DNA from: Pseudalkalibacillus salsuginis
GTDB taxonomy: Bacteria > Bacillota > Bacilli > Bacillales > Fictibacillaceae
Reading direction: 5' to 3'
Length of the DNA: 64,000 nt
Assembly: GCF_021646685.1 (NCBI RefSeq)
Contig: NZ_JAKJHW010000002.1
Span: 620,001 to 684,000 of the forward strand
Below are positions 44,159 through 54,088 of the stretch, in pieces. Position numbers and translations under genes: made by a program. Every line of letters starts with the position of its first letter. Within the stretch, counting starts at the first letter, position 1. Under the pieces are notes generated by a model. That model was not told the origin of the DNA and did no database searches. It worked only from the letters and a program-made list of their open reading frames with translations.

Positions 44159-44542
44159 ATGAAAATCGTTGTTACCAGTATATTCGTACAAGATCAAGAC
44201 AAGGCACTAGAGTTTTATTCAGAAAAGCTGGGGTTTGTAAAAAAGGAGGACGTTCCCGCCGGAGAATTTAGGTGGATAACGCTTGTTTCTCCCGATGATC
44301 ATGATGGTACCGAGCTTTTACTCGAACCGAATGACCATCCTGCCGCCAAAGAGTATCAAAAGAAGATATTTGCCGATGGCATCCCAGCAACAATGTTTGG
44401 TGTTGCAGATATTCGTAAAGAGTACAAACGATTAATGGAAAAAGGCGTGAAGTTTACTATGGAGCCGACAGAAATGGGCGAAGTCACAATAGCTGTCTTC
44501 GACGATACATGTGGCAACCTTATTCAGATAGTGCAGAAGTAA
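44159..44542 (+). CDS. VOC family protein downstream of ArsR-type gene
   Basis: 127 residues from ATG 44159 (GGGAGG 10 nt upstream): TSIFVQDQDKALEFYSEKLG, WITLVSPDDHDGTELLLEPN, VAVF-type end EVTIAVFDDTCGNLIQIVQK. Glyoxalase-fold protein of unknown substrate, probably repressed by the upstream regulator. A longer frame from 44084 lacks an RBS. Confidence 0.88.
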   Translation: MKIVVTSIFVQDQDKALEFYSEKLGFVKKEDVPAGEFRWITLVSPDDHDGTELLLEPNDHPAAKEYQKKIFADGIPATMFGVADIRKEYKRLMEKGVKFTMEPTEMGEVTIAVFDDTCGNLIQIVQK

Positions 44543-44907
44543 TTTCATGACGAAGTAACCCAATACTAAACGATTTTATTGGCAAGTTTTAAGTTCGGTG
44601 AAGTGTATTGTTATCAACAATTCAACAACTTTATTTTACCCCCATCCAAAACAGGACGGGGGTATACGTGTTGGAAGTATTAAACTTAAACAACTTATTG
44701 TAATCTTGACATTTCCTTATTGCGGGTGGTGACAGCTTCGCTGGTACTACCCCTGATTGTCTGGCCATTACAAAAAAAATCTTTGGTTATGTTTGGGTAC
44801 CGTAACGATTCTAGGAATGAACCCACACATCGTCTTGTCGAAAAGCTTATAGGCACAAATTCGTGCTCGATATCGCGGCCGAGAAAGTGAATAATACATT
44901 TGTGCAC

Positions 44908-45093
44908 TTACGAATATCTTTCTAAATTAAATGGCTTGGAAGCACCATTCTGCTCCAACCTTATGACTGGAATGTATTTACTGAATTCATATATATAAAA
45001 TCGCATTATTCTATGTAATACATCCTCTTCTTTTGGCTGTAACGTAAGCATTACCTCAATCCCTTCTAATTTGACATTGTTCATACTGCCCAC
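44908..45093 (-). pseudogene. N-terminal fragment of a GNAT acetyltransferase
   Basis: 61 residues reading VMLTLQPKEEDVLHRIMRFY, IYEFSKYIPVIRLEQNG, the start of a GNAT-like protein. The acetyl-CoA domain is missing; the following 200 bp hold only an unlike frame. No convincing RBS. Confidence 0.45.
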
Positions 45094-45243
45094 TTGTTTA
45101 ATACCAATTATTTCAAAAAATATGATTTATCACAATCTTTTCAAAAAGAAAGACACCTTCCTTATTCCGTTTGTAAAAGATCGTTTTTAGAGTGGTTTGT
45201 ATGCTTTATTGCAGAAAAACCCCCTCGTATGGAATAACTTCTA

Positions 45244-45783
45244 TTATTTAGTATGGGGTTCAACCGATTCTTCTCTCGTAGTTTCAATCAATTTACCATC
45301 TGAATACCCTTTAATTGTATATAGTGTTTTTACTTTTGGCATTTCTACAAATGCAAACCAAATATGTATTTCATTATCTTCTATTGTCTTAGCTTGAATT
45401 TCTTTTGCATCTTCCCCATATTTATATTCAACAGTAATTTTATTAATATTTTTGTTTGGATTGAATCCAAATAGTAAAGATTGACCACTCATTCTTGGAA
45501 GAAAGATAGTTGGGATAGATTGCAATGAACTTCCTCCACCTCTATCTGAGGATGAAGCTTCCCAACCAAATAATGTTTTTTCAATAAACCTGGCCTCAAT
45601 TAATTCTCCATCACTTGTTACGTTAGGTATGTAGAATAGAACAACACCTTCACCCACTTTTTCCTGATGTATCAATGTATCTATCCGTTCATCATTTAAT
45701 ATCTCTTTATACTCCTTCTCTTTATTACAACCAAACAATATCAATAAAAACAAAAGACCAATAGCAATAAATTTTCTTTTCAA
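45244..45783 (-). CDS. lipoprotein of unknown function
   Basis: 179 residues with signal peptide and lipobox LILFGC (Cys19). The exported domain is beta-rich (GVVLFYIPNVTSDGELIEARF, TVEYKYGEDAKEIQAKTIED). Not recognised. Followed on the same strand by no partner; a second lipoprotein gene is 90 bp upstream. Confidence 0.75.
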   Translation of the reverse strand: MKRKFIAIGLLFLLILFGCNKEKEYKEILNDERIDTLIHQEKVGEGVVLFYIPNVTSDGELIEARFIEKTLFGWEASSSDRGGGSSLQSIPTIFLPRMSGQSLLFGFNPNKNINKITVEYKYGEDAKEIQAKTIEDNEIHIWFAFVEMPKVKTLYTIKGYSDGKLIETTREESVEPHTK

Positions 45784-45872
45784 TAATTTGCCCTCCTATA
45801 TCCTTCTTCAATAAAAAGAGGCGATCATTTTTTAAAATAACGCCCCGTCAGCTAAAAAACATCCAATATTTG

Positions 45873-46358
45873 TTATTCCTTGTTATCCTTCATCCATTGA
45901 ATAATCTTTTGAACCGCCTCTTTATCAGCTTTTAATTTATATGCTTTATCCTCTGTTCCCATATAAATGTTGTTATACGGTTCTTCTATATCAGGTAATA
46001 TAAAATAATTAAAACCTGCACGGTATTTGGCAGCGATAAATTTACCGTTCAAATGAATTTCGTAATCATCTATTTCTTTCACGACATCTATACTTGAAAG
46101 TACCTCGTTAGAATGTTGGATGACTTCTGATTTTTCCTTTTCTGTCCATTGTCTTTTCGCGGGACTATTGTTCCATTGAATGTCAGGAAACGAACCATAA
46201 GCTTCTTTTATATAACTTTTTAATCCAGGCTGTTTAACAGAAAAGACAATTGAATTACTGTTTTCCGTACTACTTTCCTGTTCCTTTCCCTGGTTATTAC
46301 CTTGGCACCCCACTAAGATCAATATTGTTGTTACCAGTATAAGATTTGTTTTCCTCAT
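45873..46358 (-). CDS. lipoprotein of unknown function
   Basis: 161 residues, lipobox LILVGC (Cys18), then a Ser/Asn/Glu-rich linker and a small alpha/beta domain (EIHLNGKFIAAKYRAGFNYF). Not recognised. It lies upstream of and co-oriented with the other lipoprotein gene and may share a transcript with it. Confidence 0.75.
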   Translation of the reverse strand: MRKTNLILVTTILILVGCQGNNQGKEQESSTENSNSIVFSVKQPGLKSYIKEAYGSFPDIQWNNSPAKRQWTEKEKSEVIQHSNEVLSSIDVVKEIDDYEIHLNGKFIAAKYRAGFNYFILPDIEEPYNNIYMGTEDKAYKLKADKEAVQKIIQWMKDNKE

Positions 46359-46454
46359 ACAATCTCCTTTCAGTTTATTGCTTTACTAAATTTTACGATT
46401 GAATAAGGTAATAGGTTTCAGATTAAAGGCTTTTTCAACTTAACTGCCCAGTTC

Positions 46455-46497
46455 TTGAAAAAGTAAAAAGCTGAAGATTTTCAAATCGATCCTCAGC
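46455..46497 (-). terminator. terminator of a lost minus-strand gene
   Basis: Minus-strand GCTGAGGAT...ATCTTCAGC hairpin followed by TTTTTACTTTTT. Just before it a minus-strand frame (about 46525-46585) reads LIVPLFLIIGLALVINGFKK and stop, the tail of a small membrane protein whose N-terminus is missing. Confidence 0.55.
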
Positions 46498-46585
46498 TCT
46501 CGCACTCTATAATTGAATAAACTATTCCTTTTTAAATCCATTTATTACTAAAGCCAACCCAATTATAAGGAAAAGTGGTACAATC

Positions 46586-47062
46586 AAATATTGTTAAAGA
46601 ACCCTTCACCTGTACATACGTTTTTATAATCACCAGACGTTTCAAAAGAAATTATACAACCTGAGCTCCTATTCAGAGATCAGGCTGCTTAAAAATCCTT
46701 TTTATTACTGTCTACTTGACAGGGGCACTCCATTTTCTTTCTGTTGTATTCAACAATAGCTTCTGATGAACTGTACCTTTCTTTATCTCAAAGATCTTTT
46801 AATATTATCAATGACCCCTGACATCTGCTTGTTCTTCCATAATAAAACGAAGTAGGTCTAGCGTCTGTTCCCTGTAAATGTCATATAGATCAATAATGGC
46901 ACTTTCTTGCATCGCTTTCACGCTTCCTTTTTCGCTTCTATTCTGTTTTTAGCTGCCCAGTAATGATCCATCTTCACTATAAGTACGGTCAGTAGACTAT
47001 TTCAAGATTTAGGACAATTTTCCTTCCATGAATCATACTATTTATCAAAGTCACATAAGTAT
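46586..47062. other. intergenic stretch before bioY
   Basis: A minus-strand 34-codon frame at about 46810-46910 (MQESAIIDLYDIYREQTLDL...) has protein-like composition but no clear RBS or family. Nothing else is supported. Confidence 0.3.
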
Positions 47063-47089
47063 GTTAACCTAAGTATGTTTTTAGTTAAC
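47063..47089 (+). promoter_or_regulatory. candidate BirA operator
   Basis: Two GTTAAC half-sites (47063-47068, 47084-47089) separated by 15 bp, in the TGTTAACC-N-GTTAAC form of Bacillus BirA boxes. It lies 22 bp before bioY. Confidence 0.6.
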
Positions 47090-47110
47090 GTATTAGGAGG
47101 AGACACGAAA

Positions 47111-47680
47111 ATGGTCGTAAGAAATGAAAGATTAAGAATGTTAATTTTATGTTCTATGTTCGCTGCCATTACCGCTATATTCGCTCAAGTCGAGGTTCCA
47201 TTACCTATTGTACCAATCAGTGGACAAACACTTGCGGTAGGGCTTGCGGCAACGATTCTGGGCAGTAGATACGGAGCTATATCCATGGTCTGCTATGTAG
47301 CCCTTGGAGCAGTTGGGTTACCTGTTTTTGCCGAAATGAAGGCTGGGTTTTCCGTACTTTTTGGCCCTACAGGTGGATACATATTTGGATTTATTTTAAC
47401 TGCACTTATAACTGGGTTCATACTGGAGAAAACTTCATTTACGCTTAAGATGGGTATGATTGCTAATACAGTTGGAATGATCGTCACGTTATTGATGGGA
47501 ACCATTCAATTAAAACTCGTACTGGATTTTTCATGGTCTGAAGCATTAGCTGTTGGAGCCTACCCTTTCATTGTGGTGGGACTTATAAAGGCCTTTTTAG
47601 CAAGTTGGATTGGAATTACCGTGAGAAGGCGTTTAGTACAAGCGAATATGCTTCAACTGAAACAGGATATTGCGGCATAA
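47111..47680 (+). CDS. bioY: biotin transporter S-component BioY
   Basis: 189 residues, about six spans. Family segments PIVPISGQTLAVGLAATILG, ALGAVGLPVFAEMKAGFSVL and GPTGGYIFGFI are present. It binds biotin and works alone or with an ECF module encoded elsewhere. ATG 47111 with AGGAGG upstream. Repression by BirA-biotin is predicted from the box at 47063. Confidence 0.93.
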   Translation: MVVRNERLRMLILCSMFAAITAIFAQVEVPLPIVPISGQTLAVGLAATILGSRYGAISMVCYVALGAVGLPVFAEMKAGFSVLFGPTGGYIFGFILTALITGFILEKTSFTLKMGMIANTVGMIVTLLMGTIQLKLVLDFSWSEALAVGAYPFIVVGLIKAFLASWIGITVRRRLVQANMLQLKQDIAA

Positions 47681-47687
47681 ACAATAT

Positions 47688-47727
47688 GAGCATTACTTGC
47701 TTTCAAGTAATGCTCACTTCCTATTTT
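47688..47727 (+). terminator. hairpin terminator of bioY
   Basis: Perfect 12-bp arms GAGCATTACTTG and CAAGTAATGCTC with a 4-nt loop and a weak T-rich tail. Confidence 0.75.
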
Positions 47728-47770
47728 CTTATTATGTTGTATAAAACAGAGACAAGAATATAGTGCAAAT

Positions 47771-48598
47771 CTATTTCACGTAATGTTTTTTAAAATCAGG
47801 ATAGATAGAAAATTTCCGACGTAAATGGATGAGATTTTCCCCAAAACTTTCCTCTAAGAGTTCTCTATGTTTCTCCATAATTTCCATGAGATATAGGTCA
47901 TGAATTATAACCTCTGTAATAGGCATGACTAATCCTACATGCTTTGTCCATGCTGCGCGACTATCTTTCCCCAGCGAGACAATACCTGCAACTACCTCTG
48001 AATCATCTCCACTAAATACAAGCCATCGTCCACCATACTCTTCTGTAATTTCACTACTATAATCATGGAGGTAAACATTTGCGAAATCTAATATGATTTC
48101 TCCATAAGCAATAATGGTTATAATGACCCCTCTATTAAACGCCTCCCTTAATTCAGATTCCAATTCTATGAAATCCTCTTTCCAAATTTCTAAGAGTATT
48201 CTTTTTTTAGCAGAATGGATGCAAGCTTTTACTTTATCTAGGATTTCACTGCGCCCCGTAATATTCCAGATATTTACACGGTCACTTGCAGATTGTTCAA
48301 ACTGCGCTAATGATTTTTCTGCCAGTTCAAAATTTTCTTCTACTTTTTTTCGACGATTTTTAATTAGCTCCTTTGCAGGAACAGGGGTATATTGTGGTGT
48401 GTTTCCAGGACTAACCAAAATATCTCCGCGCATGGCGAGATTGTCCAGAACTTCATATATTTTTGAACGTGGTACACCGGAATTTTTTGCAACTGCATAG
48501 CCTGTTAAAGGCGATTCTTCCAATAAGGTAAGATATGCTTTCGCTTCATATTCGGTAAAGTTCAGATTTTTTAATGTTTCTAAAATGTTTTCTTTCAT
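47771..48598 (-). CDS. TrmB family transcriptional regulator
   Basis: 275 residues from ATG 48598 (GGGAGGATTT before it): N-terminal TrmB winged helix (LTGYAVAKNSGVPRSKIYEV) and a C-terminal PLD-like effector domain (IHSAKKRILLEIWKEDFIEL). The 68-codon N-terminal extension in the open frame lacks an RBS. It is divergent from the LysE gene, the likely target. Confidence 0.88.
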   Translation of the reverse strand: MKENILETLKNLNFTEYEAKAYLTLLEESPLTGYAVAKNSGVPRSKIYEVLDNLAMRGDILVSPGNTPQYTPVPAKELIKNRRKKVEENFELAEKSLAQFEQSASDRVNIWNITGRSEILDKVKACIHSAKKRILLEIWKEDFIELESELREAFNRGVIITIIAYGEIILDFANVYLHDYSSEITEEYGGRWLVFSGDDSEVVAGIVSLGKDSRAAWTKHVGLVMPITEVIIHDLYLMEIMEKHRELLEESFGENLIHLRRKFSIYPDFKKHYVK

Positions 48599-48877
48599 AA
48601 ATCCTCCCAACACAACGTTAGTCGCTACCTTTGTAACTAATATTTTAGCAAAATCCGTTGATTTTTTCCAAATGAATCTGATACACTTACATAAGTAGTT
48701 ACTTAAGTAGTCACTATTTAAAAGATGAATTAAAATAAAATGATGAGAACTGAAAAAGTGATGGCAAATCAAATAATGGGGAGAGGTGAAAAAGGATAAC
48801 ATATTTGACGGTTCTTAGATAAATACCTATTAATCTAATACTGAAAAATAAAAATCGTGTTTGGAGAGTGAAATAGT

Positions 48878-49507
48878 ATGGATAGCCTACTAACATACAT
48901 CTCAATAGCTGCAATGATGGTTATAATACCAGGAGCAGATACTATGCTTCTGGTGAAAAACACACTTAGCTATGGTCCAAAAGCTGGGCGTTTTACAGTT
49001 CTCGGAACGGTAACGGGACTTTCTTTTTGGACACTTATTGCTATTCTTGGATTATCCGTCATCATTGCAAAGTCTGTGATTCTTTTCAGTACAATTAAAT
49101 ATTTGGGAGCCGCATACTTAGTTTATTTAGGGATAAAAAGTATTTTTACTAAAAGCATTTTTTCTATAGAAGAAATTCAAGAACAAGCAAATACACCTAC
49201 AAAGTCTTCAAATCGGCATTATAAAGATTCCTTTATGCAAGCGTTACTTAGTAACATTCTTAATCCAAAGACTGTTTTGGTATATATAACGATAATGCCT
49301 CAATTTATCAATTTGAACGGAAATGTAAATCAGCAATTGATTGTGTTAGCATTAATCCTTACCTTACTCGCTGGATTTTGGTTTCTAATTCTTGTTTATC
49401 TAATTGATTACGCAAAAAAATGGTTGAAAAACTCCAAATTTCAGAAGGCTTTCCAAAAATCAACTGGCTTAATTTTAGTTGGTTTTGGTATCAAAACAGG
49501 AATTTAA
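48878..49507 (+). CDS. LysE/RhtB family exporter
   Basis: 209 residues, six spans, with the family signature IIPGADTMLLVKNTLSYGPK near the N-terminus and NPKTVLVYITIMPQF. It exports amino acids or related compounds. The upstream intergenic region carries ACATAAGTAGT/TACTTAAGTAGT repeats at about 48688-48712 that could be the TrmB-type operator. Confidence 0.88.
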   Translation: MDSLLTYISIAAMMVIIPGADTMLLVKNTLSYGPKAGRFTVLGTVTGLSFWTLIAILGLSVIIAKSVILFSTIKYLGAAYLVYLGIKSIFTKSIFSIEEIQEQANTPTKSSNRHYKDSFMQALLSNILNPKTVLVYITIMPQFINLNGNVNQQLIVLALILTLLAGFWFLILVYLIDYAKKWLKNSKFQKAFQKSTGLILVGFGIKTGI

Positions 49508-49531
49508 ATAAAATTTCTAACACACCTAATT

Positions 49532-49562
49532 CCGTTCAGAAATTGAACGGTTTTTTCCTTTT
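49532..49562 (+). terminator. intrinsic terminator of the LysE gene
   Basis: CCGTTCA and TGAACGG, 5-nt loop, then TTTTTTCCTTTTTTT. Confidence 0.85.
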
Positions 49563-49639
49563 TTTCGTCATTTCTTTCTTCAAGTAAATGCCTTCTAAGA
49601 ATTTACTAACACCCCCGTTAGAGCTTAATTCCTTGCCAT

Positions 49640-50461
49640 TTAATCCAACAAGTAAGACATGATACCTTGATTCGTACTTTGTAGTGAACTTGGAATATCA
49701 TCACGATTTGAAGTTAATCTAAAATAATAAGTGTCGACTTTATCCTGATATAAACGATATCGTAATATGTTCTTTTCACTTGCGAGTTTACTTATAATCT
49801 GTTCATAAAATTGTCCGTGAGTCATCATATCCACTGAACCTAAGTGAAATATACCTTTTAAATGATTTTCAATAATAAATCGTAATTGTTTTGCTAACAG
49901 AACATCCAAAAGATTGTTACATACGAGATTGCTGTACACATCTATCACTTTATTATTTTTTATGCTTTCTTTGATTAATTTCCATCTTGGTGAATCCTTA
50001 CCCCATATTGCTGGGATTCGGATGATCATTACTCGTTCATCCAAAATTTCTTTCAGCATATTTTCACACCCAATTTTGAATTTCCCATAATCTGATTCAG
50101 CAATAGGTATATCTGTTTCTGTGTGGGACCTAGAAGAGTCCCCATCAAATACATTTGTGGTAGAAAAGTAATAAACACGGCTACTTTTATTTTGTAATTC
50201 TATAGCCAATTCTTTATGAAACTTGAACTGTTGATCAAACTCTCCTCTGAGGCAAGAAATCACTATGTCAGGTTTAATTGTACTTATAATTTCCTTCAGC
50301 TTTTCGAGTTGCTGAACTTCTAATTGGAACTGCTTATCTTTAGGGAGACTAGTTAACGAAGAAAAATACGTTCCATATTGGTCGAAATCATCACTAAACT
50401 CATGTATTAAGGCTCTTCCTACAAGACCACTTGCACCCAGAATGAGCATCTTTTGCATCAC
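49640..50461 (-). CDS. RmlD-like NAD(P)-dependent sugar reductase (extended SDR)
   Basis: 273 residues: N-terminal Rossmann motif LILGASGLVGRALIHEF, the catalytic region YFSTTNVFDGDS and YGKFKIGCENML (YxxxK). It is like dTDP-4-dehydrorhamnose reductases, but no rml genes are nearby, so the substrate is open. Confidence 0.85.
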   Translation of the reverse strand: MMQKMLILGASGLVGRALIHEFSDDFDQYGTYFSSLTSLPKDKQFQLEVQQLEKLKEIISTIKPDIVISCLRGEFDQQFKFHKELAIELQNKSSRVYYFSTTNVFDGDSSRSHTETDIPIAESDYGKFKIGCENMLKEILDERVMIIRIPAIWGKDSPRWKLIKESIKNNKVIDVYSNLVCNNLLDVLLAKQLRFIIENHLKGIFHLGSVDMMTHGQFYEQIISKLASEKNILRYRLYQDKVDTYYFRLTSNRDDIPSSLQSTNQGIMSYLLD

Positions 50462-50589
50462 AATTTCCCCTTCCTACAAACTCATTTATATTATAAAACG
50501 AACAATAACTTAGAAAAGATACGGAGTAATTTCGAAACTTATCAAAAAAATTGATTTTCAGCTAAACTGACCCCGTCAATTGAATATTA

Positions 50590-50881
50590 CTTTGGGCTTA
50601 TGATTCTTGGGTCTTCTTTTTGAGCAGCTTATTAACAGGAATCGCTGCCACATTTTTTAGTGGTGCAGATGAAGCATTAATTTATGAGTCATTAATCTTA
50701 TCTAACGAAGAAAATAAGATGGATAAGGCAATGGGGCAAATCGGTTCCGCAAAGTATTTTTCTAACTGTGAGTAGTTTGGCACTTACTGGTTTTCCCATG
50801 ATGTTTGTTGTATGTGCAGGAATTGCTTTAATTGGTACATTAATTCCAGTGGTGCCTAGAAAAGCTATAAACTTTAAATAA
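50590..50881 (+). pseudogene. MFS transporter remnant
   Basis: Readable pieces LLTGIAATFFSGADEALIYE, SLILSNEENKMDKAMGQIGS and, after a deletion, ALIGTLIPVVPRKAINFK and stop. These are middle and C-terminal parts of a major-facilitator exporter, with a frameshift and a missing centre. Confidence 0.6.
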
Positions 50882-50887
50882 CTATTG

Positions 50888-50916
50888 AAAAACACTCGTT
50901 TTTATCGAGTGTTTTT
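50888..50916 (+). terminator. intrinsic terminator of the MFS remnant
   Basis: AAAAACACTCG and CGAGTGTTTTT, 7-nt loop. Preserved although the gene is dead. Confidence 0.85.
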
Positions 50917-51151
50917 CATATATAACTAACACAATCACAGATCCTGTCCCGATTGTGAAAAAAGAAAAAGTGGGGTATCCAAAAAAACCTTGGTATAACT
51001 GGATTTTCGAAAACACGTTGGAAGCATTATGTCAATTCGAAATGAATACAGTATTGATTATAGAAGGAACAGAATTAAAGGTTCTCTATAGTGAATCAAT
51101 AATAGGTAAAAAAATTAAGCCTACGAATCGATATCACAGGTTCCGACAAGG

Positions 51152-52090
51152 CTATTTTGACTCATTCGTACTATCTTTTAATGCGTGTTCATACACTTTT
51201 AGCCTCCCATAAACAGTTTGCAAGATCGGATAATCGGCATCATTAGGTGAAGCAAGTGCCAATAAAGCGCCGTGAATATGATCGGTTTCAACCGGAAGTT
51301 GTTTCTCCATGTCACGTTGCATTGAAGACTTCATTGATAGATGGAGTGATTCCATTACCTCCATTGTACTTTCAGCAATGTTTTCAGATATTGGTGCCCC
51401 TGACTTTTTTACAATGTCAACGATCTCGGATAACAGTTTACGATACACATCCTTTCCTCTTGGTTCTGAGAAGATCGGACCTATTGGTGCCTCCATCAGC
51501 GTTGTGATTCCGCTCATGCTTGCAATATAAATGTACTTATGCCAGATGCCCTTCTGAATGTTGTCACTAAGAACAACTGTAAATCCAGCATGATCTAAGT
51601 GATGAAGAATCTTTTCTACCCGTTCTGATCTTGTTCCATTCCATTCACCGAAAATAAGATCATGTCGAGCACTCGACTGAATAATGGTTCCTTCCTTGTC
51701 AAGCGTCGTTTCAATAAAGCAGAAGCCACCAAGTACTTTTTCATCACCAAACGCTTTTCTCAGCTCCGAAAAATGATTGTATCCATTTAATAATGGGAGA
51801 ATGACGGTTCGTTCTCCAATATAAGGAGCAATGTCTTTAATCGCTTTCTGTAATTGGTAGGCTTTCACCGAAAGAAGAACGACATCAAATGGATCGGCTG
51901 CATCACCGCTCGTTATTGTCTCTACCTGTGCATGGAAGTCTCCGTGTATACTATTAATTTTAAGTCCTGTGTTATTCAGTCGTTTCTGTCTTTTCGGGCG
52001 AACTAGAAAAGTTACATCTTCTTCTTTTTCGACAAGCCGGACACCGAAGTAACCGCCAGTCCCTCCAGCACCTACAATAAGAAATCGCAT
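51152..52090 (-). CDS. 2-dehydropantoate 2-reductase family protein
   Basis: 312 residues: MRFLIVGAGGTGGYFGVRL (NADP Rossmann), LSVKAYQLQKAIKDIAP, KYIYIASMSGITTLMEAPIG, with the conserved Lys in the middle. It reduces ketopantoate or a similar 2-keto acid. Bacilli often have several paralogues, so a role outside pantothenate synthesis is possible; no pan genes adjoin. Confidence 0.88.
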   Translation of the reverse strand: MRFLIVGAGGTGGYFGVRLVEKEEDVTFLVRPKRQKRLNNTGLKINSIHGDFHAQVETITSGDAADPFDVVLLSVKAYQLQKAIKDIAPYIGERTVILPLLNGYNHFSELRKAFGDEKVLGGFCFIETTLDKEGTIIQSSARHDLIFGEWNGTRSERVEKILHHLDHAGFTVVLSDNIQKGIWHKYIYIASMSGITTLMEAPIGPIFSEPRGKDVYRKLLSEIVDIVKKSGAPISENIAESTMEVMESLHLSMKSSMQRDMEKQLPVETDHIHGALLALASPNDADYPILQTVYGRLKVYEHALKDSTNESK

Positions 52091-52178
52091 ATGTACCCTC
52101 CTATAAATCTCACAGTTTTTTTTAAAATCCCTTTCATTTTATGTTCGTTCATCGATGGATAGGCCGATGCTGAATTGT

Positions 52179-52721
52179 TTAATCTTCCCAAACATTTTGT
52201 AAAGGTAATCCCTTTTCTGTTCTTGCAGCATCGACTACTTTTTGTATAAAATCAGTTTTAGAACGAGTGTATTCTTCCATCGTTTTCCCGTAACTTTTTG
52301 CAAGTTTCTTTTTGATTTCTCCATATTCTTGAACTAAATCAGGATGTTCTCTCAGATAATTTCTAAATAAAAATTCTTTTCTCGTATAAAATTCATCATT
52401 AAATGGGAGGACATGTATATTATGAGTCCAGGTTCCATCGGTACATTTAGAAAACAAATATCTCCCTCTCATACCTGTCTTAATATAATTATAGCTCACT
52501 GAATCAAAAACCGATTTGTAAAAAGCTAATTCTTTAAATGGTGAAACACCAATGAAAATATCTACGATTGGCTTTGCATCCTGATTTGGAATCGATGTAC
52601 TTCCTATATGTTCGATTGTTATCGCTTCTTCACCAAGAAGAGAAGATATACAGCTTTTTTCTAATTCAAAAGCTTTTATCCAGTTCGGATCATACTCCAT
52701 AATCTTAATTCTATCGCTCAT
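52179..52721 (-). CDS. GrpB family (UPF0157) protein
   Basis: 180 residues with the GrpB/nucleotidyltransferase-like core TIEHIGSTSIPNQDAKPIVD and the C-terminal YTRSKTDFIQKVVDAARTE. The biochemical role is not well known. It is co-oriented with and upstream of the panE-like gene by about 90 bp. Confidence 0.88.
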   Translation of the reverse strand: MSDRIKIMEYDPNWIKAFELEKSCISSLLGEEAITIEHIGSTSIPNQDAKPIVDIFIGVSPFKELAFYKSVFDSVSYNYIKTGMRGRYLFSKCTDGTWTHNIHVLPFNDEFYTRKEFLFRNYLREHPDLVQEYGEIKKKLAKSYGKTMEEYTRSKTDFIQKVVDAARTEKGLPLQNVWED

Positions 52722-53073
52722 TTCAATTACTCACCACTTTCTTTGGGATTGGTTTTCATTTTTGAACCGAAAATTATTTTCTTTATTTAATATAGGTTTG
52801 AATCTTTTTTTATCAACATCTGGGTCTTTGCATAAAGAAAACTTTGTTGATGTGAAAATTTATTACTTTTATTTACTACACCTTTCAACAATTCAAATAC
52901 ATTTTTCAATAAAGGTTGATTCTGTCCAATTGCCTACATATTTGTTCCTTGCCAACAGCTTCACTTCTCTGTAAAAATTAAAGAATGCTAATGCTTCCCA
53001 TATCAATTATCAAATATGGTAAGATTATTATCGGTTTATATATGATTATAGTTACTGTGGGAGGAAATGTATT
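52722..53073. other. intergenic stretch before the LacI gene
   Basis: No gene is recognised. GGGAGGAA lies 9 nt before the lacI-type start, and an AT-rich promoter-like region lies at 53005-53050. Confidence 0.4.
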
Positions 53074-54045
53074 ATGAAACCGAAAATTGAAGACGTTGCC
53101 AAAGTTGCTGGTGTTTCACCGACAACTGTTTCGAGGGTTCTAAACAATCGTGGTTATATAGGTGAAAACACAAGAATAAAAGTGCATAAAGCTATGGAGC
53201 AATTAAATTACTATCCCAATGAAGTTGCCCGATCGCTGTTCATAAAAAAGACGTTTTTAATTGGTCTTATTTTTCCAACAACAAGCAACCCTTTCTATGG
53301 ACAACTAATTTTTCATTTAGAAAATATTGCTGCAACTTTAGGATACAAGGTGTTGTTATGTAATAGTCAAGGGCGAGAGGATAAAGAGAAAAATTATTTG
53401 AATATGCTCCAAAGAAATCAAGTAGATGGAATAATAGCGGGCGCCCATAATAAAGGGATTGAAGAATATGAGATCCCTAATTTACCAGTTGTAGGGGTTG
53501 ATCGTTATTTATCGAGTAAAATTCCTGTGGTTTCCAGCGATAATTACCATGGAGGAAAGCTAGCTACACAATTGCTAATTAATAAAGGTTGTAAAAATAT
53601 CATTCACATTAATGGTCCCATCTCTTTAGAGACTCCAGCAAATTTAAGAAGAAAAGCTTATGAGGATATTATGAGGGCAAATCAATTAACTCCCCTTACC
53701 TATGAAATAGATGATCATTTTAAAATAATAAAACAACTATTCGAAGAAAACCCACGAGTCGACGGTATTTTTGCCAGTGATGATTTAATTGCTTCACAGG
53801 TAATAAGACAAGCTAAAGAAAGGAACATCGACATTCCGACAGATCTAAAAGTAATAGGATATGATGGTACAGAGACCACTAGGTTATTACTACCTGAGTT
53901 AAGTACAGTACAACAACCCATAAAAGAAATTGCAGAAAAAGCGATTGAACTCTTAGTGAAACAAATGGATGATAAAGATGATGCCATTCAACTAGAAACC
54001 ATTATACCTGGTAAATTAATTGAAGGTGAAACTACAGGAGGGTAG
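53074..54045 (+). CDS. LacI family repressor of the fructan operon
   Basis: 323 residues: LacI HTH (IEDVAKVAGVSPTTVSRVLN) and a sugar-binding core (GLIFPTTSNPFYGQLIFHLE, GVDRYLSSKIPVVSSDNYHG, FASDDLIASQVI). It is followed by two CCGG-centred operators and the ABC/GH32 operon, which it probably represses until a fructo-oligosaccharide or sucrose is present. Confidence 0.92.
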   Translation: MKPKIEDVAKVAGVSPTTVSRVLNNRGYIGENTRIKVHKAMEQLNYYPNEVARSLFIKKTFLIGLIFPTTSNPFYGQLIFHLENIAATLGYKVLLCNSQGREDKEKNYLNMLQRNQVDGIIAGAHNKGIEEYEIPNLPVVGVDRYLSSKIPVVSSDNYHGGKLATQLLINKGCKNIIHINGPISLETPANLRRKAYEDIMRANQLTPLTYEIDDHFKIIKQLFEENPRVDGIFASDDLIASQVIRQAKERNIDIPTDLKVIGYDGTETTRLLLPELSTVQQPIKEIAEKAIELLVKQMDDKDDAIQLETIIPGKLIEGETTGG

Positions 54046-54088
54046 TTTTAATTTCTTCACCAAAAAAAATCAAAATTTTTTGAAACAA

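Noticed and set aside
44695-44907. 70-codon minus-strand frame after the GNAT fragment
   Set aside because: GTG start without RBS, composition unlike a protein family, not in frame with a GNAT continuation.
47075-47110. Longer BioY start at 47075
   Set aside because: It would begin inside the BirA-type operator and lacks an RBS; ATG 47111 has AGGAGG upstream.
48599-48802. 68-codon N-terminal extension of the TrmB-type protein
   Set aside because: No RBS, composition unlike the rest; GGGAGG directly precedes ATG 48598.
50955-51212. 85-codon plus-strand frame after the MFS remnant
   Set aside because: Starts with GTG without a clear RBS and overlaps the end of the panE-like gene by 60 bp; may be a remnant but no family supports it.
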